Positions 1-8,565 of a stretch of DNA of 64,000 nt are shown in pieces. How positions within the stretch are numbered: the stretch's first letter is position 1; the number at the start of each line of letters is the position of its first letter. This DNA comes from Sphingomonas sp. PR090111-T3T-6A (GTDB lineage Bacteria > Pseudomonadota > Alphaproteobacteria > Sphingomonadales > Sphingomonadaceae): assembly GCF_000383095.1 (NCBI RefSeq), contig NZ_AORL01000021.1, positions 186,001 to 250,000 of the forward strand, in the 5' to 3' direction. The translations under genes and the position numbers were made by a program. Below the pieces are notes generated by a model. The model saw only the letters and a list, made by a program, of their open reading frames with translations. It was not told the DNA's origin and ran no database searches.

Positions 1-2
1 TG

Positions 3-365
3 CTGTTCCTGACCCCGCTTGCGGCGTGCGACAAGGCGCCCGGCACCGGCTCGACCGGGCAACCGGCTGCCACGACCGCGCCAGCGGGCATTCCCTGCGC
101 CATCCATGGCGCCAAGGCCTTCGCGAACGGCTGCTCGGTGGAGCGCAGCACGACCGAAGAGGGGCTGGTGCTGGTCCTCCATCATCCGGATGGTGGTTTC
201 CGCCGCCTGCTGGTGACGACCGACGGGCGCGGCGTGGTCGCGGCCGATGGGTCGGAGCAAGCCAGCGTCTCGGTGGCCGGGCCGGGCATGATCGAGGTGG
301 CGATCGGCGAGGACCGGTATCGCCTTCCCGCGACCGTGAAGGGGCAGGCGCTGCCGGAGCGATGA
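3..365 (+). CDS. Lipoprotein-like secreted protein, 5' end outside window
   Basis: The frame is open from the first bases to a TGA at 363-365, so the start codon lies upstream of the window. The first visible residues (LFLTPLAACDK) look like the end of a lipoprotein signal peptide with an LAAC lipobox. A low-complexity Ala/Thr/Pro linker follows, then a compact domain of about 80 residues with a Cys pair and alternating hydrophobic residues suggesting a beta-rich periplasmic fold. I do not recognise the family. Its stop overlaps the start of nnr (ATGA), so the two are probably co-transcribed. A GTG at 138 is an internal codon, not a convincing start. Confidence 0.6.
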   Translation: MFLTPLAACDKAPGTGSTGQPAATTAPAGIPCAIHGAKAFANGCSVERSTTEEGLVLVLHHPDGGFRRLLVTTDGRGVVAADGSEQASVSVAGPGMIEVAIGEDRYRLPATVKGQALPER

Positions 366-1744
366 CCGGCCGCCCGATCCTGACCGCCGCCGAAACCCGT
401 GCCGCGGAAGAGGCGGCGATGGCGCGCGGCGTCTCCGTGTCCGAGTTGATGCGGCGCGCGGGCCGCGCGGTGGCGGATATCGCCTGGGATCGCTTCGGGC
501 CATTGGAAACGCTGGTCGCTTGCGGGCCGGGCAATAATGGCGGCGACGGCTATGTGATCGCGACGCGCCTGCGCGAGCGCGGCGTGAAGGTGCGCGTGGG
601 GGCGAGCGCTCCTCCAAAGACGGACGCGGCTCGGGAGGCCCGCGCGGCGTGGGGCGGCGCGGTGGAGCCTCTCTCCGATGCAGCTCCGGCTGCGATCTTC
701 ATCGATGCTCTCTTCGGCACGGGGCTGACGCGAGCGCTCGCTGATGAGATCGCTTCGCCCGCGCGCCGGCTGATGGAAGCGGCGCGCCATCGCGTTGCGG
801 TCGACTTGCTGAGTGGAGTGAGCACGGATGACGGCGCGGTGCTGACCGGCCTGCCGCCCGCGCATCTCACGGTCGCGTTGGGGGCGCTCAAGCGGGCGCA
901 TCGGCTGATGCCGGCGGCGGCGTTATGTGGCTCGGTGGCGGTGGCCGACATCGGCCTCGATCTCCTTCCCGCCGCGGATATCCCGCGCGAGATCGCCCGG
1001 CCGCGCCTGCCGGGTCCGGGGTTCGAGAGCCACAAATATAGCCGCGGCAAGGTGCTGGTCGTGGCGGGCGCGATGCCGGGGGCGACGCTGCTCTCCGCGA
1101 TGGCGGCGCAGCGGGCGGGGGCTGGTTATGTCGAGTTGCTCGGCAATCCCGGCGAAGCACCGCCGCACGCTTTGGTCCGCCGCGCATGGGACGACGCGGC
1201 GTTGCGAGACGAGCGGATCGGCGCGATCATCGTTGGGCCGGGGCTGGGCAGCGATGCCGAGGCCGAGCGACGGCTGCGTCTCGCGCTCGATACTGGCAAG
1301 CCGCTGGTGCTGGACGCCGATGCCCTGACACTGCTCGCTCGGCAGGGGGCAGAACGGGTGGGAGTCCCGGCGGTGCTCACACCCCATGCCGGGGAATTTC
1401 AGCGGTTGTACGGCGATGTGTCCGGCTCGGCGCTCGACAAGGCACGCGAGGGTGCGCGGCGGTCCGGTGCCGTGGTGCTGCTCAAGGGCGCCTGCACCGT
1501 CGTCGCGCATCTCGATGGACGGGCGGCGATCGGAGCGCCTGCGCCGGCCTGGCTGGCGAGCGCGGGGACGGGGGATGTGCTGGCCGGCATCCTCGGCACG
1601 CTGCTCGCGCAGATGGCCGATCCCTTCGAGGCGGCGCAGGGCGCGGTGTGGCTGCACAGCGAGGCGGCGCGGCGTGCGGGGCCGGTGCTGATCGCGGATG
1701 ACCTCGTCGCGCATCTGCCGAACGTGGTGGCGGACTGCCTCTGA
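362..1744 (+). CDS. nnr: Bifunctional NAD(P)H-hydrate epimerase / ADP-dependent dehydratase
   Basis: 460 residues, the usual size of the fused bacterial enzyme that repairs hydrated NADH and NADPH (NADHX/NADPHX). The N-terminal YjeF epimerase half carries the glycine-rich GPGNNGGDG loop near residue 55. The C-terminal half is the ribokinase-like dehydratase with VVAGAMPGATLLS, LTPHAGEF and the catalytic-region AGTGDVLAG motif near residue 400. The ATG at 362 overlaps the upstream TGA; the frame stays open further upstream, but that extension is low-complexity and antisense-like and does not belong to the family. Cytosolic, constitutive metabolite-repair role expected. Confidence 0.93.
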   Translation: MTGRPILTAAETRAAEEAAMARGVSVSELMRRAGRAVADIAWDRFGPLETLVACGPGNNGGDGYVIATRLRERGVKVRVGASAPPKTDAAREARAAWGGAVEPLSDAAPAAIFIDALFGTGLTRALADEIASPARRLMEAARHRVAVDLLSGVSTDDGAVLTGLPPAHLTVALGALKRAHRLMPAAALCGSVAVADIGLDLLPAADIPREIARPRLPGPGFESHKYSRGKVLVVAGAMPGATLLSAMAAQRAGAGYVELLGNPGEAPPHALVRRAWDDAALRDERIGAIIVGPGLGSDAEAERRLRLALDTGKPLVLDADALTLLARQGAERVGVPAVLTPHAGEFQRLYGDVSGSALDKAREGARRSGAVVLLKGACTVVAHLDGRAAIGAPAPAWLASAGTGDVLAGILGTLLAQMADPFEAAQGAVWLHSEAARRAGPVLIADDLVAHLPNVVADCL

Positions 1745-1786
1745 GCTTGCCGGGAGAGGCGAAATGCGGGAAAGCGCGCGCGCCTT

Positions 1787-2980
1787 ATGACTGACGATCT
1801 CATCCTCCGCCTCGCCGCGCGCGGTGACGGCATGACCGCCGATGGCCGTACCATCCCCTTCGCGGCCCCCGGTGATCGCGTATCGGCCGACGGCTCGATC
1901 GCGCCCGGCCCGCACCACCAGACGCCGCCCTGCCGCCATTTCCCGACCTGCGGCGGCTGCACGCTCCAGCATGTCGATGACACGGCCTACAAGACCTATC
2001 TGATCGAGCGCGTGGCCGGCGCACTGGCGACGCAGGGGTTGAAGGCGGAGATCGGAGCGCCGCATCTCTCCGCGCCGCGCACCCGACGCCGGGCGTCGCT
2101 CCGGGCGGAGCGGTTCGGGAAGAAGATTCTGCTCGGCTTCAACGAGGGGCAGAGCCGCAAGGTCGTCGATCTGAGCGAGTGCTGGATTCTCGCGCCGGAA
2201 CTGTTCGCGGTGATCCAGCCTCTGCGCGGTCTGCTCGCGAAGTTCCTTGCCGACAAGCGGACGGCGGGCGTCGAACTGGCGCTGACCGATCAGGGGATCG
2301 ACCTGCTGCTCTCCGGCTTCGAGGCGGAAGGGCTCGCCGCGATCGAGGCAATCAACGACTTCGCGCAGGCCCACCGCCTCGCCCGCGTCTCGATCGACAG
2401 CGGCTATGGCGCCGAGGCACGCTGGGAGCCGCGGCCGGTGACGGTGACGCTGGGTGGCGTTGCGGTGGGATTGCCGGCGGGGGGCTTCCTCCAGGCGACG
2501 GCGGACGGCGAGGCGGCGCTGCTTGGCGGCGTGCGCGAGGGCGTGGGCGACGCGAAGATCATCGCCGATCTCTTCGCGGGACTCGGCACGTTCGCGCTGC
2601 CGCTCTCCACCTCTGCGCGGGTGCTGGCGGCGGAGGGAGCGCGCGACGCGATCCTCTCGCTCAAGGCGGGCGCCGCGCGGGCCGGACGGCAGGTGGTCGC
2701 CGATCATCGCGACCTCTTCCGCAGGCCCTATACCGCCGCCGAGCTATCGCGCTTCGATGCTGTGGTGCTTGATCCCCCGCGCGCGGGGGCCAAGGAGCAG
2801 GCGGCGGAACTGGCGAAGGCGGAGACGAAGCGCATCGCCTATGTCTCCTGCAACCCCGCCACCTTCGCGCGCGACGCGAGGATGTTGGTGGACGGCGGCT
2901 GGCGGCTGGAGTGGGTCCGTCCGGTCGGCCAATTCCGCTGGACGACGCACGTGGAGCTGGCGTCCGCCTTCACTCGCTGA
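1787..2980 (+). CDS. Class I SAM-dependent RNA uracil-5-methyltransferase (TrmA/RlmD family)
   Basis: 397 residues. The protein has the three parts of the RumA/TrmA family: a reduced N-terminal TRAM-like segment, a 4Fe-4S cluster site made of C-x5-C-x2-C (PPCRHFPTCGGC) plus a distant Cys in LSECW, and a Rossmann methyltransferase domain with DLFAGLGTFALPL. The nucleophile and base region reads VLDPPRAG and YVSCNPATFARDA, so the catalytic Cys is present. Expected to form m5U in 23S rRNA or tRNA; sequence alone does not tell RlmC, RlmD and TrmA apart. It ends just before a strong bidirectional terminator. Confidence 0.88.
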   Translation: MTDDLILRLAARGDGMTADGRTIPFAAPGDRVSADGSIAPGPHHQTPPCRHFPTCGGCTLQHVDDTAYKTYLIERVAGALATQGLKAEIGAPHLSAPRTRRRASLRAERFGKKILLGFNEGQSRKVVDLSECWILAPELFAVIQPLRGLLAKFLADKRTAGVELALTDQGIDLLLSGFEAEGLAAIEAINDFAQAHRLARVSIDSGYGAEARWEPRPVTVTLGGVAVGLPAGGFLQATADGEAALLGGVREGVGDAKIIADLFAGLGTFALPLSTSARVLAAEGARDAILSLKAGAARAGRQVVADHRDLFRRPYTAAELSRFDAVVLDPPRAGAKEQAAELAKAETKRIAYVSCNPATFARDARMLVDGGWRLEWVRPVGQFRWTTHVELASAFTR

Positions 2981-2992
2981 GGCTTGGACACG

Positions 2993-3030
2993 AAAAAGGG
3001 CGCCGACCGCGAGGCCGGCGCCCTTTTCTT
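2993..3030. terminator. Bidirectional hairpin terminator between converging genes
   Basis: A perfect GC-rich stem AAAGGGCGCCG / CGGCGCCCTTT with a short loop, flanked by A-run on the left and T-run on the right. It therefore works as a Rho-independent terminator for both the rightward methyltransferase and the leftward deoxyhypusine-synthase-like gene. Confidence 0.85.
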
Positions 3031-3053
3031 CACCCCGCGAAGGGGCCCACCGA

Positions 3054-4115
3054 TCAGTCGTCGGCGAACATCTTGGCGAACGCGCGCTTCTCGCGGTTGC
3101 GCCAGTGACCGCGGTGGTAGGCGTCGGAGGCCAGCAGCGGCATCACCGAGGTCGCCTCGGCATAGACCATCTGCTCGAGCGCGGTCGAAACCTTGCCCCA
3201 CGAAGCCGCTTCCTGCAGCGTCGAGGACGAGCAGGCGCCGTCGCGCACGTCGGCGACGGTGATCTGCACGGCGTACTTGTGGACCTCGACATCGTCATGG
3301 CCGAGGATCTCGGCGCACACCACGGTGTCCTGCACGAAGTTCTTCGGCACGCCGCCGCCGATCATCAGCAGGCCGGTGGTGCCCGCCTTGATCTTGATGT
3401 CGGTCAGCTCGCGGAAGTCCGCGATCGAGTCGATGGTGAGGTAGGGCTTGCCCGCCTTCATCGCGTCGACCTGATGCTTCACGAGGCCGAAGCCGGCCGA
3501 CGAGTCGGTGAAGGCCGGGCAGAAGATCGGCACGTCATGCTCGAAGGCGAGCTTGACGAGGCTGTTGTCCTTCTTGCCGTGCTGGGTCAGGTAACGGCCC
3601 ATCTCGCGGATGAAGGCGCGCGAGCTGTACGCCTTGACCGGCAGGCTCTCGGCGATCTCGAAGATGGTGTGGTCGACGTTCTGCAGCGCCACTTCGTCGA
3701 TGTACGTATCGTAGATACGGTCGATGTAGAGCGAGCGCAGCGTGTCGTCGTCGGGGATTTCCTTGGCCTGATAATGCTTGTGGCCGAGGCCTTCGAAGAA
3801 ATCCATGTCGACGATCGAGGCGCCGGTGGCGACCACCGCGTCGACCATGTTGTTGCGGATCAGCTCGGCATAGAGGTCCATGCAGCCGCCGGCCGAGGTC
3901 GAGCCCGCGATCACCAGCACCACCGAGCAATCCTTGTCGGCGAGCATCTGGTTGTAGATGTCAGCAGCACGGCCGAGATCGCGCGAGGTGAAGCTCATCT
4001 TCTTCATCGCGTCGACGATCGGGCGCGCGTCGAAGCTGGTGATGTCGACATGCTCGACAACGGTGGAGAGCAGCTCCGCCTTGCGGGTGTCGTTGATCGG
4101 GCTTTCGGTGTTCAT
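3054..4115 (-). CDS. Deoxyhypusine-synthase-like enzyme, probable homospermidine-type aminobutyltransferase
   Basis: About 353 residues, the length of the deoxyhypusine synthase fold. Family features visible include GSTSAGG near the N-terminus, TGASIVDMDFFEGLGH and the C-terminal SWGK whose Lys matches the imine-forming Lys of eukaryotic deoxyhypusine synthase. Bacteria lack eIF5A, and bacterial members transfer an aminobutyl group between small polyamines. The neighbouring decarboxylase would supply putrescine, so synthesis of sym-homospermidine, a typical Sphingomonas polyamine, is a reasonable inference. Start chosen at 4115 because a GGAG Shine-Dalgarno lies about 8 bases upstream; an ATG seven codons earlier lacks one. 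Confidence 0.8.
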   Translation of the reverse strand: MNTESPINDTRKAELLSTVVEHVDITSFDARPIVDAMKKMSFTSRDLGRAADIYNQMLADKDCSVVLVIAGSTSAGGCMDLYAELIRNNMVDAVVATGASIVDMDFFEGLGHKHYQAKEIPDDDTLRSLYIDRIYDTYIDEVALQNVDHTIFEIAESLPVKAYSSRAFIREMGRYLTQHGKKDNSLVKLAFEHDVPIFCPAFTDSSAGFGLVKHQVDAMKAGKPYLTIDSIADFRELTDIKIKAGTTGLLMIGGGVPKNFVQDTVVCAEILGHDDVEVHKYAVQITVADVRDGACSSSTLQEAASWGKVSTALEQMVYAEATSVMPLLASDAYHRGHWRNREKRAFAKMFADD

Positions 4116-4199
4116 AGGGGCACTCCGCGAATGCATAGAGTCGGCCCGACGCAGGCCGAAGCCTGCGCCGGGGTAGGGGATTGTTGTTGGCCGAAGCCC

Positions 4200-5390
4200 T
4201 TACAGCTTGATGACGCGCCCGGCCAGCTTCGCCGGTTCGGCAAGCTCGATGTAGAGGCTGGCCATCGGCTCGTCTTCCACGATCACCGTCTCACCGTTGG
4301 TGAAGCCGTTGAACGCAGTACGCATGGCCGAGCCATAGGCGCCGAGCATGCCGATCTCGATATAGTCGCCCGGCTGCACGTCGGCGGGCAGCTCGAACGG
4401 GCCGGCCATGCGATCCATGTCGTCGCAGGTCGGGCCGTAGAAGCTGAAGCCCATCGTCTTGGCATGGCTCTCCGGCTCGCGCAGGAGCGTGACCGGGAAA
4501 CGCCAGCCGATGTGCGCCGCGTCGAACAGCGCGCCATAGGCGCCGTCGTTGATGTACAGCTCGTCGCCACGGCGACGCTCCACGCGGACCAGCACCGAGG
4601 CATATTCCGCCGACAGCGCACGGCCCGGCTCGCACCACAGCTCGGCCGAGTAGGACACGGGCAGGCTCTCGAAGCCCTCGTGGATGACGCGGAAATACTG
4701 CTCCAGCGCCACCGGCTCCATGCCCGGGTAGACCGACGGGAAGCCGCCGCCGACGTCGATGACGTCCACGGTGACAGCCGCCGACACGATCGCCGCGCGA
4801 ACGCGGGTCAGCGCCTCGGCATAAGCCGCCGGGCTCATCGCCTGCGAACCGACGTGGAAGCAGATGCCGAGCGCGTCGGCGACCTGGCGGGTCGCCATCA
4901 GCAGCGGGGCGGCATCGGCCAGATCCACACCGAACTTCGACGCGAGGCTGAGCTTCGAGTGATCCGAAGAGACGCGCAGACGCACGCAGAGCGTCAGGTC
5001 GGTCGCGCCCTTGGTGGCGCGGACGATCTTGTCCAGCTCTTCCTGGCTATCGAGCGAGAAGGTGCGCACGCCATGCGTGAAATACGCCTCGGCGATGGCT
5101 TCCTCAGCCTTCACCGGGTGCATGAAGCAAAGCGTCGCTTCCGGCAGCGTGCTGTGCACGAGCCGGACCTCGGCGATCGAGGCCACGTCGTAATGCGTGA
5201 CTCCGCCTTCCCAGAGATTGAGAAGGAGATCGGGCGAGGGGTTCGCCTTCACCGCATAGAGCGACCGACCCGGAAACTTCTCCGAGAAGAAGCGGGCGGC
5301 ACGCTGCGCGGCGTGCGGACGAACGAGCGTGACCGGCTGAACCGGACGGAGGGACGAAGCTACCCCCAGCGCGCTATGGTGCTTGTGCAA
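4200..5390 (-). CDS. Type III PLP-dependent decarboxylase (ornithine/lysine decarboxylase-like)
   Basis: About 396 residues with the alanine-racemase-like barrel of fold-type III decarboxylases. The PLP lysine lies in YAVKANPSP; other family marks are HVGSQ, DVGGGFPSVYPG, CEPGRAL and the substrate-loop motif GPTCDDMD with the catalytic Cys. It most likely makes putrescine (or cadaverine) and sits upstream of the deoxyhypusine-synthase-like gene in the same direction, 84 bases away, so the two form a polyamine operon. A TTG at 5390 is preceded by GGAGG nine bases upstream; the longer ATG start at 5420 is the alternative. Start is therefore uncertain by ten codons. Confidence 0.85.
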   Translation of the reverse strand: MHKHHSALGVASSLRPVQPVTLVRPHAAQRAARFFSEKFPGRSLYAVKANPSPDLLLNLWEGGVTHYDVASIAEVRLVHSTLPEATLCFMHPVKAEEAIAEAYFTHGVRTFSLDSQEELDKIVRATKGATDLTLCVRLRVSSDHSKLSLASKFGVDLADAAPLLMATRQVADALGICFHVGSQAMSPAAYAEALTRVRAAIVSAAVTVDVIDVGGGFPSVYPGMEPVALEQYFRVIHEGFESLPVSYSAELWCEPGRALSAEYASVLVRVERRRGDELYINDGAYGALFDAAHIGWRFPVTLLREPESHAKTMGFSFYGPTCDDMDRMAGPFELPADVQPGDYIEIGMLGAYGSAMRTAFNGFTNGETVIVEDEPMASLYIELAEPAKLAGRVIKL

Positions 5391-5565
5391 TTCAAGGGAC
5401 CTCCAAGTGCCTAACGGCATACGTTGACGAAAAGCTGCCTTGCGGTTGGAAGTCCCATGGGGCAGCGAGGGGCGCGATATACGTATCCCTGACCCCCCTG
5501 TAAAGCCCTACTCAAGCCTTTGGAGAATGGTGATTTTCCCGATCGAATCACAGGAAGATGCGGCG

Positions 5566-6513
5566 ATGCGTGCGCCATCGCTGTCAGGCATCCGTTCAGC
5601 GGCGGCCGCTTTGGCTGGAATTGGGGTCAAAACGCCCCTGATCGAAACCGAAATTCTGGGCGAAACGGTCTTCATCAAGGCCGAATGCCTCCAGCGGACG
5701 GGGAGCTTCAAGCTGCGTGGCGCCTGGTGGCGTCTTTCGTCCATTCCGGAGGCGGGGCGTGCGGCCGGCGTGGTGGCGTTCTCGTCGGGCAACCATGCGC
5801 AAGGCGTCGCCTGGGCGGCGCAGCGTCTTGGGATGCCGGCGGTGATCGTGATGCCGGCTGATGCGCCTGCCGCAAAGGTCGCGGGCACGCGCGCGAGCGG
5901 GGCGGAGATCGTCTTCTACGATCGGCTGACCGAAAGCCGTGAGCAGATCGCCGCCAAGCTGGCGGAAGAGCGCGGCGCGGTGCTGGTGCCGAGCTTCGAT
6001 GATCCGTGGATCGTCGAGGGGCAGGGCACGGCGGGGCTGGAGATCGTCGAGCAATATCGCGCCGCCACCGGCCGCGAAGTGGAGCGGATTGCGGTGTGCT
6101 GCGGGGGCGGGGGGCTGTCGTCGGGCATCTCGCTCGGCGCGCCGGATGCGGAGATCATGGTGGTCGAGCCCGAAGGCTGGGACGACATGGGCGAGTCGCT
6201 GCGCCGGGGCGAGATCGTGCCGGTTGGTGCAAACCCGCCCGCGACCGCCTGCGACGCGCTCCAGACGCTGCGGGTGGCGCCGCTGACGTTCGGTATCCTC
6301 AAGGGGCGCGGTGCCGTCGGCGTGGCAGTGAGTGAAGCCGAGGTGGCGACGGCGATGCGCTTCGCCTTCGAGCGGCTGAAGATCGTGGCGGAGCCCGGGG
6401 GTGCGGTGGCGCTGGCGGCGGCGCTGGCGGGGAAGGTGCCGCTCAAGGGCGCGGTGCTGCTGGTGTCGGGCGGGAATGTCGATCCGGCGCGCTTCCGGGA
6501 GCTGGCGGCGTGA
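5566..6513 (+). CDS. Serine/threonine dehydratase (threonine ammonia-lyase-like)
   Basis: 315 residues of the fold-type II PLP family that deaminates threonine or serine. The Schiff-base lysine is in GSFKLRGA, the substrate Ser-Asn loop reads SSGNHAQG, and the phosphate-binding glycine loop reads CCGGGGLSSG. There is no C-terminal ACT regulatory domain, so it resembles the short catabolic or racemase-like enzymes rather than biosynthetic IlvA. The ATG at 5566 follows AGGAAG by eight bases; the frame is open upstream to 5440 but that part lacks family similarity. It is divergent from the decarboxylase, sharing a 175-base promoter region. Confidence 0.87.
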   Translation: MRAPSLSGIRSAAAALAGIGVKTPLIETEILGETVFIKAECLQRTGSFKLRGAWWRLSSIPEAGRAAGVVAFSSGNHAQGVAWAAQRLGMPAVIVMPADAPAAKVAGTRASGAEIVFYDRLTESREQIAAKLAEERGAVLVPSFDDPWIVEGQGTAGLEIVEQYRAATGREVERIAVCCGGGGLSSGISLGAPDAEIMVVEPEGWDDMGESLRRGEIVPVGANPPATACDALQTLRVAPLTFGILKGRGAVGVAVSEAEVATAMRFAFERLKIVAEPGGAVALAAALAGKVPLKGAVLLVSGGNVDPARFRELAA

Positions 6514-6698
6514 TCCTCGGCGGAGGCTTCTTCAGCTTCGCGCTCAGCCTCGCGATGCTGGCGGCGTTCGCGCTCGCCATCGCGGGCGTGATGCTGATCG
6601 TGAAGAAGAAGGATCGTCAGCGCGGCCTGCTGATGATCGGGGTCAGCGTGGTGCTGATCCTCAACGTGCTCATCTGGGTGTGGCCGACGAGCGCCTGA
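6510..6698 (+). CDS. Small two-helix membrane protein, unknown function
   Basis: 62 residues beginning at a GTG that overlaps the TGA of the dehydratase gene (GTGA). Two hydrophobic stretches (about residues 5-30 and 40-58) are separated by a basic loop KKKDRQR, predicting a hairpin in the inner membrane with the loop in the cytoplasm. It is translationally coupled to the dehydratase. No family recognised. Confidence 0.6.
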   Translation: MILGGGFFSFALSLAMLAAFALAIAGVMLIVKKKDRQRGLLMIGVSVVLILNVLIWVWPTSA

Positions 6699-6707
6699 AT
6701 GATCCTG

Positions 6708-6736
6708 CGTCACCCCGAACCCGGTTCGGGGTGACG
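6708..6736. terminator. Perfect 13-bp inverted repeat between converging genes
   Basis: CGTCACCCCGAAC and its exact complement separated by CCG. It lies between the ends of converging genes. There is no strong T-run, so it may be a terminator or one copy of a dispersed intergenic palindrome; similar CACCCCG-type hairpins are common between genes in sphingomonads. Confidence 0.65.
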
Positions 6737-6747
6737 TGGGCCGCGCC

Positions 6748-7386
6748 TTACTTCAGCCGCATGTCCAGATAGCCGTCCACCGACTGCATCAGCTCGGTCA
6801 TCTCGTCCGCGAAGAAGTGGTTCGCGTGCGGGATGGTGTCGTGGTGGATGGTGATGTGCTTCTGCGTGCGCAGCTTGTCGACCAGCTTCTGCGTCGCGGG
6901 CGGCGTCGCCACCTCGTCCGCATCGCCCTGGATGATGATGCCCGACGAGGGGCAGGGCGCGAGGAAGCTGAAGTCGTACAGGTTCGCCGGCGGCGCGATC
7001 GAGATGAAGCCGCGCACCTCTGGGCGGCGCATCAGGAGCTGCATCCCGATCCACGCGCCGAAGGAGAAGCCCGCGATCCAGGTCTGCGTCGCTTCCGGGT
7101 GGATCGACTGCACCCAGTCGAGCGCGGAGGCCGCATCGGAAAGCTCGCCGATGCCGTTGTCGAACACGCCCTGCGACTTGCCGACGCCGCGGAAGTTGAA
7201 GCGCAGCGTCGCAAAGCCGCGGCGCACAAACGTCTGGTAGAGAGCCTGCACGATGCGGTTGTTCATCGTGCCGCCGGCCTGCGGGTGCGGATGGAGGATC
7301 AGCGCGACGGGCGCGCGCGGGCGCGGACCGGGGCTGAAACGGCCTTCAAGGCGCCCCTCGGGGCCGGGAAAGATGACTTCGGGCAA
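6748..7386 (-). CDS. Alpha/beta hydrolase (COG2945-like)
   Basis: 212 residues. The N-terminus has the family's LHPHPQAGGTMNN element, followed by FNFRGVGKSQG, the nucleophile elbow GFSFGA (Ser as nucleophile), an acid in GDADEV and a C-terminal His in HANHFF, completing a Ser-Asp-His triad. No signal peptide, so cytosolic. The substrate is unknown. It is transcribed away from the cysteine desulfurase pair, with 111 bases between the starts; a 5-bp inverted repeat AAGGG-CGA-CCCTT at 7455-7467 lies in that gap. Confidence 0.85.
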   Translation of the reverse strand: MPEVIFPGPEGRLEGRFSPGPRPRAPVALILHPHPQAGGTMNNRIVQALYQTFVRRGFATLRFNFRGVGKSQGVFDNGIGELSDAASALDWVQSIHPEATQTWIAGFSFGAWIGMQLLMRRPEVRGFISIAPPANLYDFSFLAPCPSSGIIIQGDADEVATPPATQKLVDKLRTQKHITIHHDTIPHANHFFADEMTELMQSVDGYLDMRLK

Positions 7387-7497
7387 CTGGCACCTGCTGC
7401 GGACGAGCGAATGGGATCGGCCGGCTATGGCCGCGTGAACGCCGTCCTATATAGAAGGGCGACCCTTTCGTGCAATCTTGGAGCTAGAACGGACACG

Positions 7498-8565
7498 ATG
7501 GCCGCTCGCATCTATCTTGACCATGCCGCGACGACGCCGCTGAGACCGGCGGCGCGCGCTGCGATGCTGGAGGCCTATGACGGTTGGGCGAATCCTTCCT
7601 CCCCGCATGGCGAGGGGCGTGCCGCCCGCGCAGGCCTGGAGGAGGCGCGCCGCAGGATCGCGGAGCAGACCGGCTGGCGCGGCACCATCCTCTTCACGAG
7701 CGGGGCGAGCGAGGGGATCGCGATGGCAATGGCCGGCGCCAGGGCCGGCCGGCGGATCGTCTCGACCGTCGAGCATGATGCGGTGCGCCGCCGGGGCGAG
7801 GGCGCGGTGCCGCTAATGGTCGATCAGAACGGACAGGTCACGGACGTCACGCTGGCGCTGGCCTTCGAGCAGGCGGGGGAGCGGCCGCTCGTCGCCGTCC
7901 AGCTCGTCAACAGCGAGACCGGGGTGATCCAGCCGGCCGCGACGGTCGGCGAAGCGGTGCGCGCGGCGGGCGGGCTGTGGCTCTGCGACGCGACGCAGGC
8001 GGTGGGCAAGATGACGCTGCCGGACGCGGACTTCATCGCCTTCTCCGCGCACAAGTTTGGTGGGCCGGTGGGCGTCGGCGCGCTGCTGGTCCGCGATCTC
8101 GCGACGCTTTCGCCGACGGGCGGACAGGAGCAGGGCTATCGCGGCGGCACCGAGAACTGGCCCGCCGTCGCCGGCATGGTCGCGGCGCTGGAAGAAGGCC
8201 CCGGCTGGATGGAGCGCGTCGTCGAGTTGCGCGCGCATTGCGACAGCGTCATCGCGGAGGCCGGCGGCGAGGTGATCGCGCGGGGGGCCGAGCGGCTGGC
8301 GACGATCGGTTCCTATCGGATGCCGGGCATGGCGGCGGCGGCGCAGCTCATCCGCTTCGATATGGCGGGCTTCGCGGTGTCGGCGGGGAGCGCCTGCTCC
8401 TCGGGCAGCCTGCGCCCGAGCCATGTGCTCGCCGCCATGGGGCTGGACGAGAGGGCCGCGAGCGAGGTCATCCGCGTCAGCTTCGGCCGCACCACGCGGC
8501 GCGAGGATGTCTGGCGCTTCGCTGACCAATGGCGCCTGATCGCGGGCGTCGGGGGCGTGTCATGA
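7498..8565 (+). CDS. Cysteine desulfurase family PLP enzyme (first of tandem pair)
   Basis: 355 residues, NifS/IscS-like. DHAATTPL marks the N-terminus, SAHKFGGPVG contains the PLP lysine and SAGSACSSGSLRPSH contains the catalytic Cys loop. The segment after the PLP-stacking His (VEHDAV) is clearly shorter than in the second copy, missing roughly one helix turn or two. The start at 7498 is the first ATG giving the canonical N-terminus, although the frame is open far upstream, antisense to the hydrolase gene. The product likely mobilises sulfur from cysteine for Fe-S clusters or thiolation. It is coupled by ATGA overlap to the next gene. Confidence 0.87.
   Translation: MAARIYLDHAATTPLRPAARAAMLEAYDGWANPSSPHGEGRAARAGLEEARRRIAEQTGWRGTILFTSGASEGIAMAMAGARAGRRIVSTVEHDAVRRRGEGAVPLMVDQNGQVTDVTLALAFEQAGERPLVAVQLVNSETGVIQPAATVGEAVRAAGGLWLCDATQAVGKMTLPDADFIAFSAHKFGGPVGVGALLVRDLATLSPTGGQEQGYRGGTENWPAVAGMVAALEEGPGWMERVVELRAHCDSVIAEAGGEVIARGAERLATIGSYRMPGMAAAAQLIRFDMAGFAVSAGSACSSGSLRPSHVLAAMGLDERAASEVIRVSFGRTTRREDVWRFADQWRLIAGVGGVS

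Noticed and set aside
923-2707. 594-codon open frame on the minus strand
   Set aside because: Antisense to nnr and the RNA methyltransferase, with Arg/Ala/Gln-rich sequence and no motifs.
2454-5414. 986-codon open frame on the plus strand
   Set aside because: It runs antisense to the polyamine genes, whose protein families are clear; high-GC DNA commonly gives such antisense frames. Basic low-complexity residues, no domain.
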